Source: Bradyrhizobium sp. Ghvi (GTDB taxonomy: Bacteria; Pseudomonadota; Alphaproteobacteria; Rhizobiales; Xanthobacteraceae). From it: a DNA stretch of 64,000 nucleotides. Location: assembly GCF_900115265.1 (NCBI RefSeq), contig NZ_FOVU01000016.1, positions 1 through 64,000 on the forward strand. The letters are read 5' to 3'. Below, in pieces: positions 18,465-27,436 of this stretch. Made by a program: the position numbers and the translations under genes. The number at the start of each line of letters is the position of its first letter. The first letter of the stretch is position 1. The notes beneath the pieces were generated by a model. The model saw only the letters and a list, made by a program, of their open reading frames with translations, made no database searches and had not been told where the DNA came from.

Positions 18465-18583
18465 GGCGGGACTCCATTATACCGATATACGAAATAATAC
18501 ATCAGATATTTGCATTTCACAAAAGAGTTGAGAGGGAGGATGTTCTGGGCCGGGGCGAAGAGGTTGCCGAACGGAACAGCGCC

Positions 18584-19657
18584 ATGAACGATCAGATTGC
18601 CATTCCCTGTGTGGTCATGCGCGGAGGTACTTCGCGCGGGCCGTTTTTCCTGTCCCGCGATCTCCCGGCCGATCCCGGCTTGCGCGATGCGCTGCTGTTG
18701 TCGGTGATGGGAGGTGGGCACGATCTCGGGATCGACGGGATCGGCGGCGGCAATGCCGTCATCAACAAGGTCGCGATCGTTGGGCCGGCATCAGTGCCGG
18801 GCGCCGATGTCGACTACCTGTTTGCCCAGGTCCGTGTCCGTGAAGGTATCGTCGACACGTCGCCGAACTGCGGAAACATGCTGGCGGCTGTGGCGCCGTT
18901 CGCAATCGAAGCCGGCCTGGTCGCCGCGACAGCAGATCGCACCCATGTGCGCATTCACAACGTCAATACCGGCAAGCTGATCGATGCGACCGTCGACACC
19001 CCCTTCGGGCGGGTGACTTACGAGGGCGAGGCGCGGATCGACGGTGTCCCCGGAACGGCCGCGCCGATCGAACTGTCTTTTCCCAATGCGGCCGGCGCAC
19101 GCACCGGTCGCCTGCTGCCGACGGGACGGCCGGTCGACCGCATCGAGGGGATCGATGTGAGCTGCATCGACGCGGCGATGCCGGTCATGCTGGTCCGCGC
19201 GGCGGATCTGGGATGGACCGGCCGTGAGGCGCCCTCGGACTTCACTGACGGCAGCTTTCGCGCGCGCCTCGAAACCCTGCGCGTCGAGGCTGGGCGCCTG
19301 ATGGGCTTTCGAGATGCCGCGAACATGGTGATTCCGAAGCCGGTTCTGATTGCACCCGCAAGCGGGGCGACGTTGAACGTCAGATACTTCATGCCGCACG
19401 ACTGCCATAGCGCGCTGGCGGTGACCGGCGCCGTCGCGATTGCGACTGCGTGCCTCACGCCCGGAACGATCGCCGCGGAGATGGTTGGAGCGCTGGAGCC
19501 GCCGGTCCCGATCACGCTCGCCCATCCCTCCGGCCAGCTCCTGGTTTGGCTGGAGCCCGGGCCGGTCGCCCGGGTGCAGCGGACAGCACGGCGAATATTC
19601 GAGGGCCAAGTCTTCGCCCGCCGGTCGCACGCGCCTCAAGCGGTCCTGGCCGCCTGA
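18584..19657 (+). CDS. PrpF-family isomerase, possibly 4-oxalomesaconate tautomerase
   Basis: The 357-residue protein belongs to the PrpF family, which includes aconitate isomerases and the 4-oxalomesaconate tautomerase GalD. MRGGTSRG (12-19), GIGGGNAV (52-59) and SPNCGNM with Cys96 fit the conserved active-site segments. These enzymes move a double bond in a tricarboxylic acid by proton transfer. With a divergent LysR gene and a dicarboxylate carrier next door, a role in use of gallate-derived or aconitate-like acids is reasonable. The rest of a gallate pathway (dioxygenase, hydratase, aldolase) is absent here. Confidence 0.85.
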   Translation: MNDQIAIPCVVMRGGTSRGPFFLSRDLPADPGLRDALLLSVMGGGHDLGIDGIGGGNAVINKVAIVGPASVPGADVDYLFAQVRVREGIVDTSPNCGNMLAAVAPFAIEAGLVAATADRTHVRIHNVNTGKLIDATVDTPFGRVTYEGEARIDGVPGTAAPIELSFPNAAGARTGRLLPTGRPVDRIEGIDVSCIDAAMPVMLVRAADLGWTGREAPSDFTDGSFRARLETLRVEAGRLMGFRDAANMVIPKPVLIAPASGATLNVRYFMPHDCHSALAVTGAVAIATACLTPGTIAAEMVGALEPPVPITLAHPSGQLLVWLEPGPVARVQRTARRIFEGQVFARRSHAPQAVLAA

Positions 19658-19711
19658 GGCCCGCCGCTTTCGCAGCCATCAAGAAAAATCAGTGCCATGG
19701 GAGAAGCGAGA

Positions 19712-21094
19712 ATGCACAAGGAAGCGCGGGTTGCACACGAGGCCTCCGAGGCGCGAAAGCCGTTCTACCGGATTCTCTACGTCCAGGTCCTGATCGGCCT
19801 CGTGCTGGGCGTCCTCACGGGCCATGTCTGGCCTGAATTCGGCGCAGCGCTGAAGCCCTTCGGCGACGGCTTCGTCAAGCTGGTCAAGATGATGATCGCA
19901 CCGATCGTGTTCTGCACCATCGTGAGCGGCATCAACAGCATCAGCGATTCCCGCGAGGTCGGTCGCACGCTCGTGAAATCCATGGCGCTGTTCTATCTGC
20001 TGACCGTGCTCGCGCTGCTGGCCGGGCTGATGGCTGTCTCGTTGATCCAGCCGGGCGCGGGCATGCATGTTTCAGTCGCCACGCTGGATCCGTCGGTCGC
20101 CGCGAAATTCACCAAGCAGGCAGCTGCGAGCGGATTTGCGGATTTCATGCTGCACATCATCCCGCATTCGTTCTTTGGCGCTTTTGCCGATGGCGAGGTG
20201 CTGCCGGTCCTGCTGGTCTCCATCCTGATCGCCTTTGGCCTCAGCCGTGCCGGCGACGAAGGCGTTGCGGTGACCAAGGCGGTCGCCTCGTTCTCGCACG
20301 TTCTGTTCGTGTCGTTCGGCTTCATCATGAAGCTCGCGCCGCTTGGGGCCTTCGGCGCCATGGCGTTCACGGTCGGCCGCTACGGCGTCCGTTCGATTGG
20401 CTCGCTCGGACTGCTGATCCTGACTTTCTACATCGCATGCTCCGTCTTCGTGGTCATCGTGCTCGGGACCCTGGCGCGGCTGAACGGTTTCAGCCTGTGG
20501 AAGACGATCCGCTACTTCAGGGAAGAATTGCTGATCGTGCTCGGCACGTCCTCGTCGGAGCCGGCGCTGCCTGGCGCGCTGCGCAAACTGGAGCAGCTCG
20601 GATGCCGCAAAGGCGTGTCGGGGCTCGTGCTGCCGATGGGCTATTCCTTCAATCTGGACGGCAGTGCCATCTACCTGACCCTGGCGTCCATCTTCATCGC
20701 ACAGGCCTGCGACATTCACCTGTCGTGGGGCCAGATCGCGTCGATGCTCGGGCTGATGCTGCTGACGTCCAAAGGGGCGGCCGGCGTCACCGGCAGCGGC
20801 TTCGTCGCCCTGGTCGCAACGCTCTCGGTGATGCCGGATCTACCCGTCACCGGCGTGGCGCTGCTGGTCGGCATCGACCGTTTCATGTCGGAAGCGCGGG
20901 CCCTGACCAGCATGATCAGCAACTGCGTCGCGGCGATCACCGTTTCGCTGTGGGAGAACGCCTGTGACCGCGAGGTGCTGGCCCGTGAACTCGGGCAGAG
21001 CGGCGCACTCGAAACCGCGGCCGGGACGAGCATCGGTGAGACGACGTTGGGTGAGGATCAGAGCTGGATCGCAACCACGCGATCGGCGGCCTGA
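19712..21094 (+). CDS. dctA: C4-dicarboxylate:cation symporter, DctA family
   Basis: The 460-residue inner-membrane carrier is of the DAACS/DctA family and takes up fumarate, malate, succinate or similar acids with protons or sodium. It has the family features: multiple N-terminal helices (KLVKMMIAPIVFCTIVSG near 45-62), the SSEPALP serine-rich loop near residue 275, and the GYSFNLDGSAIY motif near 310. GGGAG precedes the ATG at 19712, chosen over an ATG 15 bases upstream. It lies 54 bases behind prpF and is probably co-transcribed, so its substrate may be the PrpF substrate or product. Confidence 0.92.
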   Translation: MHKEARVAHEASEARKPFYRILYVQVLIGLVLGVLTGHVWPEFGAALKPFGDGFVKLVKMMIAPIVFCTIVSGINSISDSREVGRTLVKSMALFYLLTVLALLAGLMAVSLIQPGAGMHVSVATLDPSVAAKFTKQAAASGFADFMLHIIPHSFFGAFADGEVLPVLLVSILIAFGLSRAGDEGVAVTKAVASFSHVLFVSFGFIMKLAPLGAFGAMAFTVGRYGVRSIGSLGLLILTFYIACSVFVVIVLGTLARLNGFSLWKTIRYFREELLIVLGTSSSEPALPGALRKLEQLGCRKGVSGLVLPMGYSFNLDGSAIYLTLASIFIAQACDIHLSWGQIASMLGLMLLTSKGAAGVTGSGFVALVATLSVMPDLPVTGVALLVGIDRFMSEARALTSMISNCVAAITVSLWENACDREVLARELGQSGALETAAGTSIGETTLGEDQSWIATTRSAA

Positions 21095-21127
21095 CGCCCG
21101 CGTTGGAAACACTCCGATCGCAGCGTG

Positions 21128-23029
21128 CTAGTTGGACTTGGCGCCCTCTTTGGCGTTCTCCGCCGTCGGCGATCCCTCGGGCGCTTGCCGCTTTCCGCCG
21201 ATAATACGCTGCTTCAGGAGGTCGAGGAAAGGAGACGCTGCGGGGGACTGGCGGATCAGGGCCTCGGGGTCGGGGAAGATCAGCGGATCGTCCCAGGGAC
21301 CCTGCACCATGAAAGGCAATTGAAAGCCGGAGGTCGTGTTGAGGCTTGCCACCCCCTTCATATCGTATTCGCGCGTCGGCACCGACGCGGTGCCGGTCAG
21401 CGTGATCTTCGCCGAAGGCCCCTCGATGCGGATGTCCTCGGCCGTGGCGATACCGTCGGCGAACTTCACCGCAATGGTGAGGTTGTCATAGGGCGTCGAG
21501 CCGTTGCGGAAATTGCCGCCGCCGGACAGCGGCCGGCGCTCGAGTCGCTTCAAGAGCTGCTCGGCATTGAAGCCCGAGATCGCGCCGTCATGGCCGGTCA
21601 CCGTGGCGGTACCGTCGAGCGACTGCACCAGGCCGAACGGGCTCGAGCCGGAGGCGAGCAGGGATACGTTGATGTTGCCGTGGCCGGACAGCTTGGTGAG
21701 ACCGAATAGCTCGGTGGCACAGGCCTGGAGGTCGACGTCGGTGAACTGGAACTGCGCCTTGATGTCGGCGACGTTGTCAGCGCGCGAGATGCCGAACGAG
21801 CCCTTGGCGATGCCGCCATAGACCTGCGCCTCGCCGACCGAGAGCGCCAGCGTGCCATTGCGCAGATTGGCGCCGATCGCCGTGCGGCCGAGCCTGGTCG
21901 GGCCGACCGTCAGCTTGGCTGCCGACAGACGCATGTCGAGGTCGGTGCTCGACAATCCATTGAGATCGAACAGCTGCCTGTTCCAGTCGCGCGCGCCGCT
22001 CGCGAGCAGGCGGAAGGTCGAGATATAGGGCGTGAAGTCGAGCGCGTCGGCGGCGAGCGTCGCCTGCAATGTCTGCCGGCCGTTATTGGCGTAGGTCATC
22101 ACGCCCTCGGCGGCGTTGCCGTCGAGCTCGACATTGACATTGGTGAGCGCGACCGAGGCGCCGACGACGTTGGCGCGCGCCTTCAGCGCGAAGCGGCCGA
22201 AGCCGCCGCTGCCCGGCTGCGGCTGCCCGGCCCATCGCAGCGCGTTACGCAAGGACGGGCTGTCGATGGTGAGGGTGCCTTCCATCATGGGGCTGGTGCG
22301 GTTGGCGACGCTGCCGTCAAAGGCGAGCTTGAGCGGCGCGCTCGCGATCCTCGCTTTCAGGCCGGAACGGTCGCCGGACAGGGCGGCGACGAAGTCGGCA
22401 AAACTGATCGAGCCGTCGACGCGCTCGCCGCGCCAATCGAACTGCCCCGTCGCGGCGAAGGAGCGCGAGATCGAGGGCCAGGCCAGCGACAGGTCGATAT
22501 CCTCGAGCTTCTCGGTGGCGTGCGTTGCCGCGTCTTCGTAATTGAGCACGCCGTCCTGGATCCTGATTTCGGAGAACGAGACCTGGTTTTCGGCGCCGGG
22601 CTTCATCGTGCGCGCAATGGTTTGGATGAAAGGTGTCCAGTTGCTCTCGCCATCCGGCTTCAGGCTGACATGGATGTGCGGCCGCAGCAGCGTCAGGTCG
22701 GCGATCTCGAACCGTTGCAGCAAAAGCGGCAACAGGCGCAGATTGGCGGTGAGCACGTCGACATGGAGTGCAGGATCGGCGGTGCCGCCGCCCTTGAGAC
22801 CCACGTCGTGGAAGGAGATATAGCTTGCCGGCAGTACGGAAATGTCGATGCTGCCTGCGACGCTGAGTTCGAGCCCGGTGACGTCGCGGATTTGTGCTTC
22901 CACCGCCGTGCGCAGCGCGTCGCGGTTGATGAGCCAGGAGGTCGCGATCAGGGCGATCAGCGCAACGCCGAGCAGCGCCGCGATCGGCGTCCCGAGGCGC
23001 TTCATTCCTTGGGCCATGGTCAATGGCAT
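21128..23029 (-). CDS. AsmA-family inner-membrane/periplasmic protein
   Basis: The protein of about 633 residues has one N-terminal membrane helix (GTPIAALLGVALIALIATSW, about residues 13-32) followed by a long periplasmic beta-rich region, the layout of AsmA proteins. The family is linked to outer-membrane assembly and lipid transport between membranes; the exact role of this member is unknown. The frame is open upstream to 23245, but those residues are unlike a protein start. Starts at 23029, 23017 and 23005 are all plausible; I use 23029, which has AGGAC upstream. The gene stands alone, divergent from scoA. Confidence 0.85.
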   Translation of the reverse strand: MPLTMAQGMKRLGTPIAALLGVALIALIATSWLINRDALRTAVEAQIRDVTGLELSVAGSIDISVLPASYISFHDVGLKGGGTADPALHVDVLTANLRLLPLLLQRFEIADLTLLRPHIHVSLKPDGESNWTPFIQTIARTMKPGAENQVSFSEIRIQDGVLNYEDAATHATEKLEDIDLSLAWPSISRSFAATGQFDWRGERVDGSISFADFVAALSGDRSGLKARIASAPLKLAFDGSVANRTSPMMEGTLTIDSPSLRNALRWAGQPQPGSGGFGRFALKARANVVGASVALTNVNVELDGNAAEGVMTYANNGRQTLQATLAADALDFTPYISTFRLLASGARDWNRQLFDLNGLSSTDLDMRLSAAKLTVGPTRLGRTAIGANLRNGTLALSVGEAQVYGGIAKGSFGISRADNVADIKAQFQFTDVDLQACATELFGLTKLSGHGNINVSLLASGSSPFGLVQSLDGTATVTGHDGAISGFNAEQLLKRLERRPLSGGGNFRNGSTPYDNLTIAVKFADGIATAEDIRIEGPSAKITLTGTASVPTREYDMKGVASLNTTSGFQLPFMVQGPWDDPLIFPDPEALIRQSPAASPFLDLLKQRIIGGKRQAPEGSPTAENAKEGAKSN

Positions 23030-23280
23030 GTCCTGATCGGGTTGGTCGCTGGAGCCAGAAAGGGCGGGGCGGGAAACCTGCGCGCCCCCACGCCCAACCC
23101 CCGCAACTTGATGGGTTTTCTTGTCGCTTTCAAGGCCGCGGACGGGTCTGCCCACGGCGTGGGCAGCTTCTAGCACCGCCCTGCGATGCGGAGAACCCCG
23201 TATCATTGACGGCTTCGGACGATTTCGCCTAATAATCGCCGCCAATAGGGCGCGACGCCTGCAAGCCGAAGGTTTCCTGC

Positions 23281-24009
23281 ATGAATAAGGTCTATCCCGA
23301 CGCTAAGTCGGCCCTCGATGGCATTCTGAAAGACAACATGATGATCATGTCGGGCGGCTTCGGCCTCTGCGGCATCGCCGAGGAGCTGTCCGACGCGATC
23401 CGCGAGTCCGGCGTCAAGGGCCTGACGGTGGTTTCCAACAATGCCGGCGTTGACGGTATCGGCCTCAGCCGCCTGCTGGAAACCCGGCAGATCAAGAAGA
23501 TGATCTCGTCCTATGTCGGCGAGAACAAGCTGTTCGCCCAGCAATTCCTCGCCGGCGAGCTGGAGCTCGAATTCAATCCGCAGGGCACGCTGGCCGAGCG
23601 CATCCGCGCCGGCGGCGCCGGCATTCCGGCCTTCTACACCAAGACCGGCGTCGGCACGCTGATCGCCGAAGGCAAGGAAGTGAAGGAGTTCGACGGCGAG
23701 AAGTACCTGATGGAGCGGGGCCTGTTCGCCGATCTCGCCATCGTGCACGCCTGGATGGGCGATACCGCCGGAAACCTCATCTACCGCAAGACCGCGCGCA
23801 ACTTTAACCCGATGATGGCAACCGCGGCCAAGATCACGGTCGCCGAGGTCGAGCATCTGGTTCCGGCGGGCCAGCTCAATCCCGATCACATCCACACCCC
23901 CGGTATCTTCGTGAAGCGCATCGTCGAGGTCGGCACGGCCAAGAAGCGTATCGAGTTCCGCAACACCCGGCCGCGTCCCACTGCGGCTGCAACGGGAGAA
24001 GAAGTCTGA
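23281..24009 (+). CDS. scoA: 3-oxoacid CoA-transferase, subunit A
   Basis: Subunit A of succinyl-CoA:3-oxoacid CoA-transferase moves CoA from succinyl-CoA to acetoacetate, which lets the cell use ketone bodies or poly-hydroxybutyrate breakdown products. The 242-residue protein opens MNKVYPDAKSALDGIL and has the glycine-rich SGGFGLCGIAEEL segment near residue 25 that binds CoA. Length is normal. Its stop overlaps the start of subunit B by one base. Adipate/3-oxoadipate CoA-transferase (PcaI) is close in sequence, but no aromatic-degradation genes are adjacent. Confidence 0.93.
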   Translation: MNKVYPDAKSALDGILKDNMMIMSGGFGLCGIAEELSDAIRESGVKGLTVVSNNAGVDGIGLSRLLETRQIKKMISSYVGENKLFAQQFLAGELELEFNPQGTLAERIRAGGAGIPAFYTKTGVGTLIAEGKEVKEFDGEKYLMERGLFADLAIVHAWMGDTAGNLIYRKTARNFNPMMATAAKITVAEVEHLVPAGQLNPDHIHTPGIFVKRIVEVGTAKKRIEFRNTRPRPTAAATGEEV

Positions 24010-24659
24010 TGGCCTGGACCCGCGAACAGATGGCGGCGCGTGCCGCCAAGGAGCTGCGCGACGGCTACTACGTCAATCTCGGCATCGGCATCCCGACGCT
24101 GGTCTCGAACTACATTCCCGACGGGATGGACGTCTCCCTGCAGAGCGAGAACGGGATGCTCGGCATGGGCCCGTTCCCGTACGAGGACGAGGTCGATCCG
24201 GACTTGATCAACGCCGGCAAGCAGACCGTGAGCGAGTTGCCGTCGACCAGCTATTTTTCCAGCGCGGATTCCTTCGGCATGATCCGCGGCGGCCACATGG
24301 ACCTGTCGATCCTGGGCGCCATGCAGGTGGCCCAGAACGGCGATCTCGCCAACTGGATGATTCCGGGCAAGATGGTCAAGGGCATGGGCGGCGCGATGGA
24401 TCTCGTCGCCGGCGTCAAGCGCGTCATCGTGGTGATGGAGCACTCCGCCAAGGATGGCGCCAAGCTCCTGAAGAAGTGCAATCTGCCGCTGACCGGTGAG
24501 CGCGTCGTCGACATGGTGGTCACCGATCTTGCCGTCTTCACCATCGACAAGCACGGCAGCGGCGGCATGGCCCTGATCGAGCTTGCCGACGGCGTCACGC
24601 TCGATGAGGTCAAGGCCAAGACCGAGGCCGAATTCCGCGTCGCGCTGAAGAATACGTAA
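24009..24659 (+). CDS. scoB: 3-oxoacid CoA-transferase, subunit B
   Basis: Subunit B carries the catalytic glutamate that forms the enzyme-CoA thioester. It is visible as Glu47 in SENGMLGMGPFP. The 216-residue protein also shows NLGIGIPTLV near residue 23. The TGATG overlap with scoA gives tight coupling of equal subunit synthesis. A strong intrinsic terminator follows the stop at 24682-24712, so scoAB is a two-gene operon. Confidence 0.95.
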   Translation: MAWTREQMAARAAKELRDGYYVNLGIGIPTLVSNYIPDGMDVSLQSENGMLGMGPFPYEDEVDPDLINAGKQTVSELPSTSYFSSADSFGMIRGGHMDLSILGAMQVAQNGDLANWMIPGKMVKGMGGAMDLVAGVKRVIVVMEHSAKDGAKLLKKCNLPLTGERVVDMVVTDLAVFTIDKHGSGGMALIELADGVTLDEVKAKTEAEFRVALKNT

Positions 24660-24681
24660 GACGGCAGTCGCGAATGATGTG

Positions 24682-24712
24682 AATGGCCGGGCTTCGTCCC
24701 GGCCATTTTTGT
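24682..24712 (+). terminator. Rho-independent terminator of scoAB
   Basis: AATGGCCGGG and CCCGGCCATT form a nearly perfect ten-base stem around CTTCGT, and the downstream arm runs directly into TTTTT. It lies 23 bases after the scoB stop. Confidence 0.9.
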
Positions 24713-24760
24713 TTGCGGAACGCCTTATGGGTTTGACGCTGAGCGCTCCCCACATGACGT

Positions 24761-24866
24761 TGTCATGCCCCGGCCTTGACCGGGGCATCCAGTACGTCGC
24801 GGCTTCTCCAGTCTATCGCCGCCGTCTCGGAGCACTGGATCGCCCGATCAAGTCGGGCGATGACAC
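24761..24866. repeat. Intergenic repeat made of two facing hairpins
   Basis: The element is bounded by TGTCAT at the left and ATGACA at the right. It holds two strong hairpins, ATGCCCCGG/CCGGGGCAT near 24765-24788 and ATCGCCCGA/TCGGGCGAT near 24839-24861, with CCAGTA and ACTGGA segments between. The pattern is a familiar rhizobial intergenic mosaic. It fills most of the gap between the scoB terminator and nirV. Confidence 0.6.
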
Positions 24867-24901
24867 CGAATGTGTGGTACGCGCACCCTAACGGAATGCC
24901 G

Positions 24902-25780
24902 CTAAGACCACGCCGTCCAGACCTTGCTCCACCGCGCCGACACGCTCGCCATCCAGGTCCTCTCCTCCCGCACCAGGCGGAAGCCGAGATTGGCTGGCGG
25001 CACGCCGGTGGCGCAGCCGCCGGCCCGGGCGTCACGGATGAAGTCGGTGACATAGGCGCGGTGAGCACCTTCGGCGATGCGCACGCCGCAATTGGCATTG
25101 TGGCGCCCGATGCTGCCGTGCTGGTCGAGCGCACTGCGCACGAAGCAGGTCGACGTCCATTCCCAGACGTTGCCGGCGAGGTCGAGCACGCCGTGCTCGT
25201 TGATGCCGAACTTGCCGAACGGGTAGGCCGCGGTGTCCGCGAGATCGCGATCCGATTCCCGTTCATAGCGGGAGATCAGGCGTTTGGCCGGATCGTCAGG
25301 ATCGACTGCCAACCCGTCATCGGCGAATTTGCTGCCCGCGGCGAAGGCCCATTCCTCATCGCTCGGCAGGCGATAATGTTGACTCGTCTTGCGCGACAGC
25401 CAGACCGCATAGGCTTCCGCATCGTGCCAGTTCACCTGCACCACGGGGCGGTCGGGCGCGATCACGACGTCCTTGTCCAGCGCACGGCAGGCGCCATCCG
25501 CCACGCAAAGCTGGTAGTCGGCGGAAGAGACCTGCTCGCGCATGATGTGAAGCGGCCTGTCGAATTGCAATGCGCGCAACGGCGCTTCGGCCTGCTGCCC
25601 GCCGCGGGTGAAATCCCCGGCCTCGCGATACGCGAAACTGCCGGCGGCGATCTCGACGATCACGGGCTCGCTTTGCGAGCCGTGGGCCGTCATCTCGGAA
25701 ACCAGCGGCGCAACGGCGAGCGGTCCGGCGAATCCGGCCGCGCAGGCGAGCGCCAGTTTAAGCTTGAGTGCGATCAGCAT
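24902..25780 (-). CDS. nirV: NirV-like protein with formylglycine-enzyme (SUMF1) fold
   Basis: The 292-residue exported protein has an N-terminal hydrophobic signal (about residues 3-25) and a SUMF1/FGE-sulfatase domain, seen in NWHDAEAYAVWLS, LPSDEEWAFAAG, GNVWEWT and the final LGFRLVREE. It follows nirK in the same direction after 52 bases, the gene order in which the family was named NirV. Its biochemical role in nitrite reduction is not settled. The ATG at 25778-25780 is used; a GTG six bases upstream is equally possible. The nirK-nirV hairpin at 25801-25823 may set its expression below nirK. Confidence 0.88.
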   Translation of the reverse strand: MLIALKLKLALACAAGFAGPLAVAPLVSEMTAHGSQSEPVIVEIAAGSFAYREAGDFTRGGQQAEAPLRALQFDRPLHIMREQVSSADYQLCVADGACRALDKDVVIAPDRPVVQVNWHDAEAYAVWLSRKTSQHYRLPSDEEWAFAAGSKFADDGLAVDPDDPAKRLISRYERESDRDLADTAAYPFGKFGINEHGVLDLAGNVWEWTSTCFVRSALDQHGSIGRHNANCGVRIAEGAHRAYVTDFIRDARAGGCATGVPPANLGFRLVREERTWMASVSARWSKVWTAWS

Positions 25781-25800
25781 GGTCACCCCCGAAGGAAGAA

Positions 25801-25823
25801 GGGGCCGGTTGTTCGCCGGCCCC
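25801..25823 (-). other. GC hairpin between nirK and nirV
   Basis: GGGGCCGG at 25801-25808 pairs perfectly with CCGGCCCC at 25816-25823 across a seven-base loop. On the transcript it follows the nirK stop by about nine bases and is followed by a C/U-rich stretch without a true U-run. It could be a leaky terminator or a 3'-end stabiliser of nirK mRNA. Confidence 0.55.
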
Positions 25824-25832
25824 TCGTCGCGT

Positions 25833-26930
25833 CTAGTTGGTCGTAGCAGGAGGGATTTCCGCAGGCGCTTTCACCTGGGTCATCAGATCGTCGTTCCACT
25901 TGCCTTCGACCTTGAAGTGCGCGGTGGCACCGAGATCGGCCGCCTCGATCAGATTATGCGTGACGTAGGCGTAGATGCCGGGTTGCAGGAACTTGTACAT
26001 CGCCGCTCCCGCCGAGCCGCCGCGGATGAACCAGGTCTCGAGCCCGGTCTCAGGCGGATTGGAGAACTTGCCCGTTTCCCAGACATAGTCGCCGTGGCCG
26101 CCGATCAGATGCGGACGGCTGTCGCGATTGGCCTGCGAATGCACGATCAGCACGTTCTCGCCGACGTTGGCGGTCAGCGCGTTCTTGCCGGTGAGTGCGC
26201 CGACCTTGCCGTTGAACACGACGTGAGTGGGGATCAACTTCTTCATCACCTCTTCGGTGTCGGTGAAGGCTTCACCCGGTGAGTCGTAGGACTTGAAGTT
26301 GCCCTTCTCGTCGCGCGGCACATACATGTCCTGCTCGCCGATATAGTAGATCTTGTCGTATTTCAGCGCGTGGCCCTTGCCATCGTTGAGGCCATCACGC
26401 GGCAGCACCATCACCGCGCCGTTCATGCCGGAGACGACATGCCAGGGGATCATCGGGCCGCCGGGCGCGCAGTGGTAGACGAACACACCGGTCCGTGTCG
26501 CCTTCCAGCGCAGCACGACCTGCTCGCCGGGATTGATCAGGGTGAGCGCGCCGCCGCCGAGTGCACCGGTCGCGGCATGGAAGTCGATGTTGTGCGCCAT
26601 CGTGTTGGTCTCGGGATTGACCAGCGTCACCTCGACGTAGTCACCCTCATGCGCGACCATCAGCGGGCCCGGCATCGAGCCATTGAAGGTCATGGCCTGG
26701 AACGTGGTGCCCTTCTCGTCGATCACGACCTTCTTCTCCTGGATCGTGAGCGTGAACTCGAGGATCTTGGGACCCTGCTTGGTCGCCTGCTCGTGCGCAT
26801 GCACGAAGGGCGGTGCGACCAGATCGATCTTCTGGCGCGGCAGGTTGAGATCGTTGGCCGCGATGGCAGGGGCTGCCAGCATGAGGGCGGTCGCGGCGGC
26901 GCTGATCAATGCGGCTCTGCGGGTGAACAT
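25833..26930 (-). CDS. nirK: Copper-containing nitrite reductase
   Basis: NirK reduces nitrite to nitric oxide in the periplasm, the defining step of denitrification. The 365-residue protein has an export signal with a twin arginine (FTRRAALIS), then two cupredoxin domains. All copper ligands are present: type 1 copper His113, Cys154, His164, Met169; type 2 copper His118, His153, His325; and the catalytic pair Asp116 and His274. AAGGA precedes the ATG. A FixK2/FNR-type box is centred about 76 bases upstream (27000-27013), which fits oxygen-limited control through FixK2 and NnrR. nirV follows. Confidence 0.98.
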   Translation of the reverse strand: MFTRRAALISAAATALMLAAPAIAANDLNLPRQKIDLVAPPFVHAHEQATKQGPKILEFTLTIQEKKVVIDEKGTTFQAMTFNGSMPGPLMVAHEGDYVEVTLVNPETNTMAHNIDFHAATGALGGGALTLINPGEQVVLRWKATRTGVFVYHCAPGGPMIPWHVVSGMNGAVMVLPRDGLNDGKGHALKYDKIYYIGEQDMYVPRDEKGNFKSYDSPGEAFTDTEEVMKKLIPTHVVFNGKVGALTGKNALTANVGENVLIVHSQANRDSRPHLIGGHGDYVWETGKFSNPPETGLETWFIRGGSAGAAMYKFLQPGIYAYVTHNLIEAADLGATAHFKVEGKWNDDLMTQVKAPAEIPPATTN

Positions 26931-26999
26931 CGTAAAGCATCCTTCATGTGAAAGGGTTTTGATGACGGATGCAGTGTGCGCCTGTTATGGCAGGTGTGT

Positions 27000-27013
27000 T
27001 TGCGCTGCGACAA
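27000..27013 (-). promoter_or_regulatory. FixK2/FNR-type box of nirK
   Basis: Read on the minus strand the site is TTGTCGCAGCGCAA, which fits TTGN-N6-NCAA with both half-sites and 14-base spacing. It is centred about 76 bases before the nirK ATG, so a class II promoter would start near 26965. It closely resembles the box I recall for nirK in B. japonicum. Confidence 0.8.
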
Positions 27014-27172
27014 GCTTTCGCCGGATTCGCCTCCGGTAAACTCCTTAAGAGGTTGCCGGCGGTATGAAGAGCGCGACGGCAAATCACGCGACACACTCGC
27101 GCTATCAGTCGCGCCAGCGGCAACTCGCTCGCATGTTCAATGGCATTCTATCGCGAATGTCTGATGCGCCGA

Positions 27173-27379
27173 TCAGAGAAGCTCGATCGCGATCCAGACT
27201 GTGCCCCAGACTGCGAGCGAGAGCACGGCGAGCGCGGCGATCACGATGGCCAGCACGCGCAGGATATGGCCTCCGCCGGCGGCCGGCGTGACGGGGACGG
27301 GACGAAAATCGTCGAAGCGCGGGATATGGCCGCGAATACCGGCAATCCAGAGAACGAGATCGAGCGCGAACGACGCCAT
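27173..27379 (-). CDS. Small membrane protein under a probable FixK2 box (68 aa)
   Basis: The product begins MASFALDLVLWIAGIRGHIP and has an amphipathic N-terminal helix, a proline-rich linker and one long hydrophobic helix at the C-terminus (about residues 42-66). I know no family name. A GGGAG ribosome site supports the ATG at 27377-27379 over an upstream one at 27400. It is divergent from hemN, and the FixK2 box at 27437-27450 is centred about 64 bases upstream of its ATG. It lies between hemN and nirK, so a role in low-oxygen or denitrifying growth is inferred from place and box only. Confidence 0.75.
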   Translation of the reverse strand: MASFALDLVLWIAGIRGHIPRFDDFRPVPVTPAAGGGHILRVLAIVIAALAVLSLAVWGTVWIAIELL

Positions 27380-27436
27380 GGCCTGTCTCCCAATGGGCAA
27401 TGATCGTTATCATGGTCTCAATCCGGCGCTCGGACT

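Noticed and set aside
24761..24866. CRISPR-like array or attachment site in the scoB-nirV gap
   Set aside because: The hairpins are inverted, not direct repeats with spacers, and no integrase gene is nearby.
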